64,000 nucleotides of DNA from assembly GCF_000224145.3 (NCBI RefSeq), contig NC_020177.2, positions 2,429,483-2,493,482 on the forward strand, given 5' to 3'. The stretch is from Ciona intestinalis. Lineage: Eukaryota > Chordata > Ascidiacea > Phlebobranchia > Cionidae. Shown in pieces: positions 1-11,300 of this stretch. Below the pieces are notes generated by a model. It did no database searches, was not told where the DNA came from, and was given only the letters and a program-made list of their open reading frames with translations. Both the position numbers and the translations under genes were made by a program. How positions within the stretch are numbered: the stretch's first letter is position 1; every line of letters begins with the position of its first letter.

Positions 1-34
1 AAAAGGTGTCCCATGTTCCCCCACCCTACTATAT
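1..34 (+). mobile_element. MITE, right end only
   Basis: Terminal part ending CCCTACTATAT; the window cuts the rest. Confidence 0.8.
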
Positions 35-35
35 G

Positions 36-2342
36 TTATTTTTTACCGATTGAGACTTCGCATATTCCAAAAAATGAATTTCGGCAATCTACGTCATCAA
101 GATGTCTTGGTGAATGTTTACAAGGTTTGTTGACTATAACGACACAATCTTGATTGTTTCTATTGTCTGGTTGCGCAATATGCCAGGCGTCCAGCCATGC
201 GAAATGCGACGGCATCTGCAATACGGTATTCAATAAAAAAAATTAAAAAAATTAAAAATCTGAAAAAAAAAACAAAAAAGAAAGAAAAAGAAATAAGAAA
301 AAAAAACTGTGAACACATTGCATTTTAGTTGCGACTTTGTAATCACTACTTCGTTAAACGTGCTTTAAGCGAGCATACTTTTGCTCAAACATACTTATTA
401 GTGCAACACCTAACTATACAGATAATACTTTTGGGTAAGATGGGATAATGAAGAAACGATATCTCATACACAAATTTCAACGCCATTTGAAAGACGCGGT
501 GCGATACGGGTATACAAAATACCGTAAATGTTTATTTACTACCGAATGGGCAGAAAAGAATACAAAAACATGTCCCATATTGCCCCACCCTACTAGATAA
601 CTATTGGTCGTACTTCATAAATAAAAACTTACCCCATCATTCCATACAAAGTGTCCTTCCCTTGTAATATCATCAAGTCCAACCCATACCGGCATTTCCT
701 TGAAATAAGATGCTAGCTTCCTGAAAAACAAAACAAAGATAAAAGTTCTCTCTGTTGTGAATATTATGTTTGTCAGCGCAAACTTTGCTTACGTTTTAAC
801 TTAAAAACTGACCCATTTAATTTAACTTGCATTACAAAATTTGGACTCAAAATTTTCAAAAATTTAAAATTTGTGTAGTTTTTTATTCCAAAAGAAAAGA
901 AATCGGAGGTACGTATTTAGTAGGGTGGGGGAAGTCGGGACACCTTTAGCACAAATAATATTCAAATATCCTGATCTTGTTTTAAACAATTACTTACGGT
1001 TTAATGGAGTCGTGATGATATGGTTTTATAATTCTTTGAATTTTCTTTATTTACTACCAAATGTGACGAGGAAACAAAATAAAAATGTATCCCACCTTTT
1101 TATATGTTTTGTTTATAACAAAAAAGTGGAGAAAAAAAATCACCTATTAGAAACCGATGTTCTATATATTTTCAAATTCCAACCTATCTATAATAACTAA
1201 GTGCTATATAGTAGGGTGGGGGAAGATGGGACACCTTTAGCACATAATATCCAAATATCCTAATCGTGTTTTAAATAATTACCAACGGTCTATGAGAGTC
1301 ATAAGGACATAGTTTCATATTTCTTTAAATGTTCTTTGTTTACTACTAAATGGGACGAGAAAATAGAGGTAAAAAGTGTCCCATCTTCCCCTACCCTACT
1401 GTATTACAACTCTTCATAGAACACAATATTTTCTAATGTTAACATTACTTGAAGTATATTTGATCTCTGATCCCGTTCATGGCGAGTTTACCGTTCCAGC
1501 CTTCGCATTCTGCCTGTGCTCTCTTGTACGTTAATCTGGTCCCAGTAAGCGAATATTGGAAGCCATTACCGGGTTGATACCATCCCCGTTTCGTTGCTAA
1601 TCGAGAAAAAAATATTTATTTTTTGGAAATTTAAAAACTTTGTTTTAAAAAGACAATATTACGACAACTTTTGCGGTATACTATTTGTTAAACAAAACTT
1701 TTAGTTGTTGAGTTGCTAAACGAGGAAATATTTTTTTTATTGGAAAAAAAAATCTTGATTTAAAAAGACAGTTTTGCTACGACTTTTGCGGTATACTGGG
1801 CTAATGCTGGCCTGAATCCCAATTCCAAAGCCGTGCCACGCTGTGGGCCATCATACACATATAATACAACACGATAACATACGTTTATTATAAGTTTTAA
1901 ACGTTTGATGAACCCCCTCTTAGAGCATAAGAAGGATTGGTTAAGACAATATATTTTAAATTTCTGAGCTTCTACCCCCGCAGCGCTGCGCAAGGCTAGA
2001 TTGGGCCCATTTATACCCAAAGTATTAACTTATAGTAGGGTGGGGGAAGATGGGACATACTTTCATTCTATTTTTTTTGTCCCATTTGGTAATAAACAAA
2101 GAACACATATTTATAAAACCGTATATCCTCATGACTCTCATAGACCGTTGTTAATTGTTTAAACACGATCAGGATATTTGAATATTATGTGCTAAAGGTG
2201 TCCCATCTTACCCCACTCTACTATATATTCACACATAAAAAAGTTAATTAAAATATTTCCACTCACCCGAACCGTTTATAGCCATCAGACTAAACATAAA
2301 CAACGTTGTTATGATTTTCCACCATTCTAATCTTGCTGTCAT
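36..2342 (-). CDS. Secreted C-type lectin domain protein, 4 exons
   Basis: Exons, in transcript order: 2267-2342, 1449-1596, 633-720, 36-215; phases 1, 2, 0; 163 aa. Exon 1 encodes Met plus a hydrophobic stretch (ITTLFMFSLMAI), a likely signal peptide, so the product should be secreted. The rest is one C-type lectin-like domain: C55 in AECEGW, the core WVGLDD, a WNDG motif, then QPDN, QDCV, DDVDC and GICE. The four canonical cysteines are present, plus one extra in NKPC. QPD at the calcium/sugar site is the galactose-type version; mannose-type lectins have EPN. The second calcium-site motif, normally WND, reads LDD, so calcium-dependent sugar binding is uncertain. Ligand unknown; innate recognition is plausible for the family. 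The stop codon lies two bases beyond a MITE end (1-34), so the 3' UTR must run into that repeat. Confidence 0.85.
429..597 (+). mobile_element. MITE, degenerate
   Basis: Left end decayed (GGGTAAGATGGG); the right end TGCCCCACCCTACTA is clear. In the last intron of the lectin gene. Confidence 0.65.
917..1100 (+). mobile_element. MITE
   Basis: Good left TIR, worn right TIR. In the lectin intron between 720 and 1449. Confidence 0.8.
1207..1404 (+). mobile_element. MITE, full length
   Basis: Both TIRs readable; about 100 bp from the previous copy, in the same lectin intron and orientation. Confidence 0.9.
2031..2225 (-). mobile_element. MITE, full length
   Basis: In lectin intron 1; both ends flanked by TATA. 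Confidence 0.9.
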
Positions 2343-2449
2343 TTTACAAAACAAACAAAACAGATCGAAATCCTACTTTACCTATTCCACCTACAAGGGA
2401 AATTTCAATCAGGTCAATTAAATCACTTACTGCAAACTTAATAGGCAAA

Positions 2450-2775
2450 TGTCCGGCGCCAGGCAAAGTAGTTAGCGCGCCTGCCTTTAACCCGAAGGTA
2501 ATGTGATCAAGTCTCGTCGGTGCTACTGTTGTGGGCGTATATGTTTTTTGGGGGAAGACACTTAACAGCAATTGCTCCAACCAAGTTGTCACTATAATAG
2601 GGTATCGAAACTATCAGCCACACAAACAAAAATCAAAAATCCAAAAAAATAATCACCCGCAAAGTATATACATGGCAACTCGTAAGCTGGCACGAGGTAT
2701 GAAACAAAACACCCGTGTTATAAGGACTGTCGTTTTTCGGCCACGCGAGGATTATGTAAGTTACATTCATTTATA
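2450..2775 (+). mobile_element. tRNA-derived SINE, full length
   Basis: Head with A-box-like TAGTTAGCGCGCC and a worn B box, conserved body (TTAACAGCAATTGCTCCAACC...GTAAGCTGGCACGAGG) and a CATT tail. Upstream of the lectin gene. Confidence 0.85.
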
Positions 2776-2791
2776 AATCTCAGAACCACAA

Positions 2792-2922
2792 AAAGAACAT
2801 TCAAAGAGTTATAAAACGGTATCCTCACGACTCTCATAGACAGTTGTTAATTGCTTAAAACCTGTTCAGGATGTTTAGATATTATGTGCTAGATGTGTCC
2901 CATCTTACCCCACAGTGCTATA
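2792..2922 (-). mobile_element. MITE, left-truncated
   Basis: Only the part after AAAGAACATTC survives; it directly follows the SINE at 2450. Confidence 0.75.
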
Positions 2923-3607
2923 CTTTATTTTTACCCCCTTCCACTAAAAACAACCTCTTCAAGGGTTTATATACTGAACTGTAATGAATCCCGTTAAACT
3001 ACTCCTGGCCTACTATGTTTGGCCAGCACAATTCGCTGGGCTAATGTAAGGTGCTTATTCCGTATCACTTTATTTTAAATGGTTTAAAATCTAGGTTTTA
3101 AATAAATTGCATCTACAAAAACGTCAAAAACTGCTCTTAAATATATACTACAAGCAGACTAAAACTCATACCTTCATAAAATACATAAAACTACTTTCAT
3201 AAATAAAAAAAACACTTTAAAATCGAATCCCCTCTCTTTATAACGGTCAAACTGTAAAATGTCCAAAACACACAGCAACAGTGAACTATACATTATCAAA
3301 ACACCTCTGAAGCAATATCGGGCTTTATACTAAATGCTTATACTGTATTACTAACTACGGAATGTATATCGTCTGTTTAAGCATTGGTTTATGTCGTCAT
3401 AGAGTATGAGACACCTGAGCGGAAACGTTAGTATATTGTCTTCATGTAGCAACGGAAATTATGTAGTTGTGCGATTCGTATATTATTATTAGTATTAAAC
3501 AGATTCGGTATCCATCGTATGTTAATTAATTGTGGATGTACGTTTTCAGATTACTGTATAAAATGTCGCTTAAATATTTAATCTATATTTTTTGATACTA
3601 TACATAA

Positions 3608-3790
3608 GTGGGTGGGGGAAGATGGGACATCATTTTTTTTTTCCTTGTCCCATTTAGTAGTAAACGAAGAACATTCAAAAATTTATAAAACCGTATCTTC
3701 ACGACTCCTATAGACAGTTTTTATTTGTTTAAAACACGATCACGGTATTTGGATAATATGTGCAAAAGGTGTTGTATCTTACCCCACAGT
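3608..3790 (-). mobile_element. MITE
   Basis: Right end reads CTTACCCCACAGT, a common worn variant in this window. Confidence 0.85.
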
Positions 3791-3811
3791 TTTACGATAT
3801 CGCTAAAATTG

Positions 3812-3946
3812 TTAAAGGTGGCTGTACACAGTACCCGGAATTCGTCCGTTTTGTCTGTTTTGTCCGGATTTCGCTGCCGCATGCGGAACTCGGTAATGTG
3901 TTTGCATGCGACTTCGCACGCCGGATACTGTGTACAGCCACCTTAA
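3812..3946. repeat. TTAA-flanked foldback element, ~135 bp
   Basis: Arms of about 28 bp (GGTGGCTGTACACAGTA inward) are inverted copies; TTAA stands at both outer ends. The loop is GC-richer than the surroundings (GCATGCGGAACTCGG). Possibly a piggyBac-type MITE. Confidence 0.6.
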
Positions 3947-4169
3947 GCCGTTGTCTATACTGCATGACTAATCCGTACGTACGTCGCCGTTCTTGCTCAA
4001 TGATTCATTTCAAGATTAATCCCAGCCTTTCATTGTTTAACGTAAGTCGTATAACGTATAGTCATACTTTATGTAATATACTAACTGGATAAAGAAAACG
4101 CAAAGCGCAAATTTTGTAATTCTTGTATTTATTTCTGCTAGCACGTCTGGGTACATGGACGTACGTGTG

Positions 4170-4330
4170 CATGTGCCTCATGCTCACTGTCGAGTTAAAA
4201 CAGAAGTGTTTCAATTTACACCAGGCGCACACAATGTATTGATACACCTCTTGCTCACTGTTAGGTTACAATATGGGAGCCTTCTTATAAACTAAACAAA
4301 CATGGTGTATTTATAAACCGTATATGCTCG
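4170..4330. repeat. Two units of the ~70-bp minisatellite family
   Basis: CCTCATGCTCACTGTCGAG and CCTCTTGCTCACTGTTAG about 70 bp apart, each followed by an ACACCA/AAACAAACATGGTGTATT block. Confidence 0.6.
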
Positions 4331-5040
4331 ATACTGAGGTATGAAATACATTTTAAGTGTTTTTTTTGTTGGTATTAGACATTTATAGTAGTTTATAACA
4401 TACAGACAAGATAATCGCGGAAAAGCGTTTGAAAGCGTTTAACCCGTCACAGCAAGGTGTTAGTATTTGTTCCTGTTAAAGTGTCATTTTCATGCTTATT
4501 ACTTGCATTGTAATGTTTGTTTATTCTTTGAAGTAAGATCCCAATGTTTATTATCTAAACATCCGACCGTACCCGTTAAGACTAATTTAACAGGCACCGA
4601 GCAATAAAAAAAACTTTGAAGTCGCTAAAATTGCTTATGGTACTCATATGCTACTTGCCGAACATCGCCATATATCAAGGGTCGCAAAAGTTAATTATTG
4701 AAAAAATCCGCTTCCCACAGATAAAGCTGATGAAGCCGACTATAAGTTACTGCTATTTGCAAGCAAAGCCGCTTAGTGTGTTTTGCAATGACGCCTGTCT
4801 TATCTAACGCAAATGCAATTTGAAAAATATAGGGTTGGTTTATTAAAGATAAGACAGTAGCTTAGATATCAGAATAATATGATGTGAGGTTTTTCGTTAT
4901 ATATGTGTTACGTTGCTTCTTATACATCAGTAGTGCCAGGATTAAAATTACGCGTATTATATCGCTGTACTTCGATTGGTACACAGTTTAGCATAAATCG
5001 TTCGTCTTAACTTGCGTGCCTCAGTTTAAGCTTAGCTACA

Positions 5041-5230
5041 TAGTAGTGCGGAGTAAGATGGGATACTGTTAGCACATAAATCCTATATTTCCCATTCGTG
5101 TTTATAAACAATTACCAACAGCCTATGAGAGTCGTAAGAATACGGTTTTATAATTCTTTAAATGTTCTTTTACTACCAAATGGAACAGAAAATAGAATGA
5201 AAAGGTGTCATAACTCCCACACCTTATAAT
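5041..5230 (+). mobile_element. MITE
   Basis: Diverged TIRs; ends about 75 bp before the first SLC23 exon. Confidence 0.75.
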
Positions 5231-5263
5231 ATATATAAAAAATAGAAGAATTTTTGGGAATAA

Positions 5264-5304
5264 ATCATATTTTCTTTTTAGAGCTAAGAGACCAAGATAC
5301 TAAA
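5264..5304 (+). promoter_or_regulatory. Acceptor-like site just upstream of SLC23 copy 1 start codon
   Basis: A T-rich tract ending in TTTTTAG lies 23 nt before ATG 5305. It can be the 3' end of a 5'-UTR intron or a spliced-leader trans-splice acceptor, which tunicates use for many mRNAs. Reading straight through from the acceptor in phase 0 meets TAA, so this is not an exact copy of the exon 1-2 junction of SLC23 copy 2. Confidence 0.4.
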
Positions 5305-8300
5305 ATGGGAAAGAAAGACAAAGAAGATGAAGCCAATGAAAGCACAGGAGCGCATCATCTAATGTATGGATTGAACGACGTTCCCCCATGGTATCTCTGC
5401 ATAACGTTTGGGTTGCAGGTATTTATTTAAAGTTTTGTGGGTATTTTTGGTGGGTCAGTGTTTTTGAGACAAGTATAAGCTACAACGCGGACATAGAAAA
5501 GTATGAGCTTAATTTTTCACATGGGTGAGGTACCCAGCCTGAATTTGCTTACATATTTGTTTGTTATTTTTTTGAAAATTGTAAAAAATTATTAAAAGAG
5601 TGTTAATTACTTTCTAAAAAAAGCTCAAAAATACTTATAAATTTGTTCTTTATTTTCTTGAAAATACTGAATAGGCTTACATATCTATTTCTCATTTTCT
5701 TGAAAGGACTGAAAAAAAGCTTATAATTTTTTTATTTATTTTCTTGTGAAACCCCCTTAATTATTACGTTAAAAAGATTACAAATTTCTTACAATTTTTA
5801 TGTTTATTTTCGTAGCACCTTTTGCTCTCAGTCGGGGGAATTGTGGGCATGCCTTTATTATTGGCTCCCAAGTTATGTATGGGTAATGACGACATTGGGA
5901 ACCAAGGAAGGGCTTATGTTATTGGAACTCTGTTTGTTGTATCTGGAATCAGCACAATAATACAAACTACCTTCGGAAACAGGCAAGTTATGGTGCATGG
6001 TAGGGTAGGGTAAGATGGGAAATGTTTTGTTCTCTTTTTTCGTCCCATTTGGTGGTAAACAAGAAATGCAAATAATTGTAAAATCAGGGTTGTTAATTGT
6101 TCAAAACTCGATCAGAAAATATGGGTTTTAGGTGCTTACGTTATCCCATCTTATCCCACAGTAGTATATAATAATAAATTTAAAGTTTATGGTTACCACA
6201 GCATAAAGCGTCTAATGCAAACTCTATAAAATATTCTGCAAACAAGTTGTTAAACTTATGTTTGCTTGGGCGTGACCGCTTTGCGATAAACTCATAACCG
6301 CCTTGCGATAAACTGCTGTGCGGGGTCGCTTCTCTCGTATTAATATTAACGAGTATAATTTATAGTTTGTCTAGTTTTACGATTGTCTAATCTTGACGGT
6401 TAATAAAGATTTATAGTCATTGCATACTCTGTATATATATATATATAGTAGGGTGGGGAAAGATGGGACACCTTATCGTTCCATTTTTCCGTCACATTTG
6501 GTAGTAAACAAAGAGCATTCAAAGAATTACAAAACCGCGTACTCTCTCGACTCCCATAGACCGTTGTTAATTGTTTAAAACAATATCAGCATATTTGGAT
6601 ATTATGTGCTAAAGGTGTCCCATATCCCCCCACCCTACTATATGTATATGTGCCTGGTGTACAAAAAGAAACCCATGTAATTATAACACGACAGCGAGCA
6701 TAAGGTGTATATGAAGACACCATATGTGCTCTCTGCCATTAACCCATCAACTGACGCTGATTTTAAATCCCAGGTTACCGATTCTACAAGGAAGTTCCTT
6801 TGCATTTTTTGCTCCTATCCTATCAAGTCTTGCCCTTCCCCACAACAAATGTCCTGACCCTTTACCCCCCGGCTCGTTTAACTCAACAACTACTTTATAC
6901 AACGATACAGATGGTTCAATAGTGGACGGTGAAGAGTTATGGATGAGAAGAGTACGAGAGGTAAGTTATGACCTTTCTTATTCATAGCATAGCATAATTT
7001 TTCTTATTTTTGGAATATAAGTTTAGTTATAGTACTGTGTGATAAGATGGGATACTGTTGGCATCTGAATCCAATATTTATGATCGTGTTTTAAACAAAA
7101 TTAACACATTTTTTGTTGCTCGGTCCGACATGCGAGAATAAATAAGTGGCTTTTCGCTGCTATTATTGTGGGCGTATATGTGTCCTTGGGCAAGACACTT
7201 AACGGCAATTGCTCCAACCCAGTGGTCACTAATGGGTTGTCCATCAGCCACACATAAAAAATATAAAAAAAATCACCCACAAAAGCAACATACTTGGTAA
7301 CTCGTAAGCTGGCACGAGGTGTATGAAACAGAACCCCCGTGTTTAACGACTGGCATTTTCGTTCGCGCGAGGATAAATTAAATTACATTCATTTATTTGA
7401 TCACACAATGCTTTTTCAGACACAGGGCTCAATGGCAGTTGCAGCACTATTCGAAGTTATTCTTGGTATGACCGGCACAGTTGGATTAATGATGAGACTT
7501 ATAGGCCCAGTCACCATAGCTCCGACTATTGCATTAATTGGATTAGATTTGTTCGCATCTGCACCCTTTCATGCTTCTACCAACTGGGCAACTGCTATTT
7601 TGTAAGTAGATTACATAACAGTGTATTATCTTAGCGCGTCGACCCAGAGTGTACGGGTCAAAGACCAATGAAGTGTATTGTAGGCGTGTGTGTACACGTA
7701 GCAGCAATTTCTTCAACCCTCAGTTGTATGAAACACATCTGCCGTGTTATAAAAACTGTAGTTGCCCTACCACGAAATGATAAATAAGTTACTAACTCAT
7801 AAGCGGACTATTTATGAAACACAACCCGTGTTACAAGAACTGAAGTTGCCTTGCTAAGGTACTAGCTCAAAAGCGAAAGATTTATAAAAACACAATCAGG
7901 TGTTATGAGAACTGTAGTAGCCCTGCCCCTTAAAATAAACAAGTAAAATTTGTATATCCTGCTCGACTAGGCATATAACTTTATATAGTGGGGTGGGGAA
8001 GATGGGACACCTTTAGCACAAAATATATAAATATCCTGGTCGTGTTTTAAACAATTAACAATGGTCTATGAACAGGACAAGGTTTTATAATTCTTTGAAT
8101 GTTCTTTGTTTACTACCAAAATGTACGAGAAAATAGAATAAAAAGGTGTCCCATCTTCTCCCATCCTACTATACTAATAAAGATAAACGTTCTAGTACAA
8201 GCACAGCTCTCATTGTTTCGTCACAATACTTGTCCCACATCAAAGTTCCCTTCTTCTCATTTAACCGAAAGCGCAAGTGCCACGTGATTTGGGTCCCAGC

Positions 8301-11300
8301 TTTCAAAATGTTTCCGGTAAGTGATACCCTTTTATCTGAACCCCTATTCTGTTCTACGAGAGTATGTCCTACATACATTGACGCGTCACAAAACTTGACA
8401 TTTACGCTGGGGTTTTATTACACCGAAACCTATGTTACCATAACTTATATATGGCCATTAAAACCGTAACCCTAACCTTAAACCTTAAGGGCGACCATTT
8501 TTTCCATGTTAGAGGCCATTCTGAAAATCGACGCCGCAGTGTCTTAATAAGTGATATTAGTTATTTTTTGATTTTTTAATGGAATCTACATAATTGTGGT
8601 AGGACGGGGTAAGATAGGCACTGTTTATATTCATTTTCATCGCCCCATTTCGGAGTAAACAACGCACATAACAGAATTATATAACCGCATACTCAAGACT
8701 CCAAAAGAAAATCGATAAAAACAACGATTTTAAAATATGCAATATAGTAGGGTTAGGGAAGACGGGACACCTTTTCATTCCATTTTTTCGTCCCATTTGG
8801 TAGTAAACAAAAAATATTCTAAGAATTCTAACACCGTATCCTCACGACTCACATAGACCGTTACTAATTGTTTAAAAGGCGGTCAGGATATTTGGATGTT
8901 ATGTGCCAAAGGTGTGCCATCTTCCTCCACCCTACTATATTATATGTGCTAACGATATCCAATTTTGCCCCACATTATTTACTAATTTCGCAATCTAGTT
9001 CAAAAAAACATTCTTTTGAAATTTTATAAAGGATTTCTATATTTTTAGGTTCTGATAGCCCTTATCTGTGGGTGGACATTATGTTGGATATTAACAGCCA
9101 CAGACTATTTATCACCGGATCCTGCAGATCATAGTTACTATGCAAGAGCTGACATAAGAATTGCAGTCATTCATAATAGCCCTTGGTGAGCATGTACATA
9201 TATATCAACATGTAGTGGCGAAGCCAGGGGGAGGGTTTAGGGGGTCACGACCCCCGCCTCTTTTAAACCAAAAAAATGTTTGTTTTTTGAAATTTTTAGA
9301 AATAGAATGAAAAATCTTATCTTTCCATACCCTACTAAAATATATATGCATATTATACCTGTCTATATACAAACTGTTTAAAGAGACAGTAAATTATTTG
9401 CCCCAAAATAAATAGCCTAGGTAGGCTATGACATCTTTTCGTGCAGGCTTATTGCTATTTCAAGTTGTTTTTTCCCATAGGTTTCGTGTTCCCTACCCTG
9501 GACAGTGGGGCGCTCCACGAGTTGTACTTTCTGGGGTGATTGGAATGTTAGGCGGGGTACTGGGAAGCACTATTGAATCAATCGGCGACTACTACGCGTG
9601 TGCTAAGCTTACAGAGAGCCCGCCACCCCCTAAACACTCAATTAACAGGCAAGTTTTTTTAAAAAAACATTTCTTAATTCAACAACTTAGATCAGTGGTT
9701 CTTGAACTTTTTTGTATGTTTACCTTTTTTAACAAAGATACTTATCTATTTTACCCCCAATATGTAATATGACGCTCATTTATTAAAAAGCGAGAACAAC
9801 TGTCTACATCAGTTATGTTTAATGCGACGGATGCGCTTGCTTTTTGGCAACGAGCTGTTCAAGGTGTGGTAAAGTACTACAGTTGGCACAAATTTTCTGT
9901 TTCGTCAACTGATGGATTTTGATTGATAGCTGATTTACTCCAGTTCAAGAAATGCTGATTTATAGATTTTAGACAACGGTTAAGTGACCAATGGGCACTG
10001 AGCCCAATTGGCAGTTGAAATGCCGTTATAAATGTCTTTCCCAAGCACACACGCGACCACTATGGTAGCAGAGTTGACCGTCGAATTTGTGCCATTTGGT
10101 CTAGAGGCAGGCGCTCTTTACTACGACGGCAATTAAAATGACACTTTAAAAATACCGACACTTAAATTAAAATGCATAAATACTAATAAAAACACTCCAT
10201 AATTTATCCTAAATTACTATAACAGTGTTATGTTATTCCACAACTTATTTTATCTGTGACGTCACAGAGGGATTATGATGGAAGGTATGGGTTGTGTTCT
10301 TGCTGGACTTTTTGGTACAACAACAGGAACGACTTCATTTAGTGAAAATATTGCTGCTATTGGCGTGACAAGAGTCGGAAGCAGAAGGGTGAATTATATA
10401 ACTATCAATATTTAGTGCCATAGTAGGGTTGGGGAAGATGGGGCACCTTTCAACTCTATTTTCTTATCCCATTTAGTGGTAAACAAAGTTCAAAGAATTA
10501 TAAAACTTTATCCCTACGACTCTCATAGGCCGTTGTTAATTGCTTAAAACACGATCAGGATTCAAGATATTATGTGCTAAAGGTGTCTCATCTTTCCCCA
10601 CCCTACTATATTTTAAGCCGAAAGCATAATTTCAAAACTTAACTTTTTTTTTAGTTTACTTTCCTTATACAACATACAAATCTTACATGGCGTTTTCTTA
10701 TACATTCTGTATAAAATACGCCTAAGATCATTTTTTTGGAACACGCTTGCCAATTTCCTTTCCAACAATTACAAGACTTTATTCTATGATTATTTGGTGC
10801 CGAATGCAACCTGTCACTATAATATTTCCAACTTTAAAAAGATTGGTATGTTTTAGGTTCTCCAAACTGCTGGGGCACTTTTCATTATAATGGGCTGCGT
10901 GTCAAAAGTCGGCAGCATATTCGTTACTTTACCAGAGCCGGTGATGGGCGGGATATTTCTCATTATGTTTGGCATGATAGCAGCAGTTGGCTTATCCAAT
11001 CTACAATACGTTGATATGAACTCGCCAAGGTAGGACACGAAACCTTTTATTTTTAATAAAGTAGAGTGGGGGGAGACGGGACACCTTTAGCACATAATTT
11101 CTAAATATTCTGATCATGTTTTAAACAATTAACAACGGTCTATGGGAGTCTTGGAATACGGTTTTAGAATTTGAATGTTCTTTGTTTACGAGAAAATAGA
11201 ATGAAAAGGTGTCCCATCTTCTCTCACCCTACTATATATTGAATTAAGTTAAATGTAACTTGGTTATTCTGATGATATGGTAAGGCAACGATAGTCGTTA

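Larger units (their letters stand above)
2923..5263. other. Lectin-SLC23 spacer
   Basis: About 2.3 kb with no supportable gene. It holds a MITE copy, a TTAA-flanked foldback, two units of the ~70-bp minisatellite family, another MITE copy and unassigned AT-rich DNA. Both neighbouring genes point away from it, so it must include both promoters. Confidence 0.6.

Noticed and set aside
871..1200. 109-codon open frame
   Set aside because: It runs through a MITE copy, and similar frames appear wherever the MITE occurs.
2344..2592. Antisense frames over SINE copies (also near 31415, 32252, 62012)
   Set aside because: All translate the SINE head and body; they are repeat shadows, not genes.
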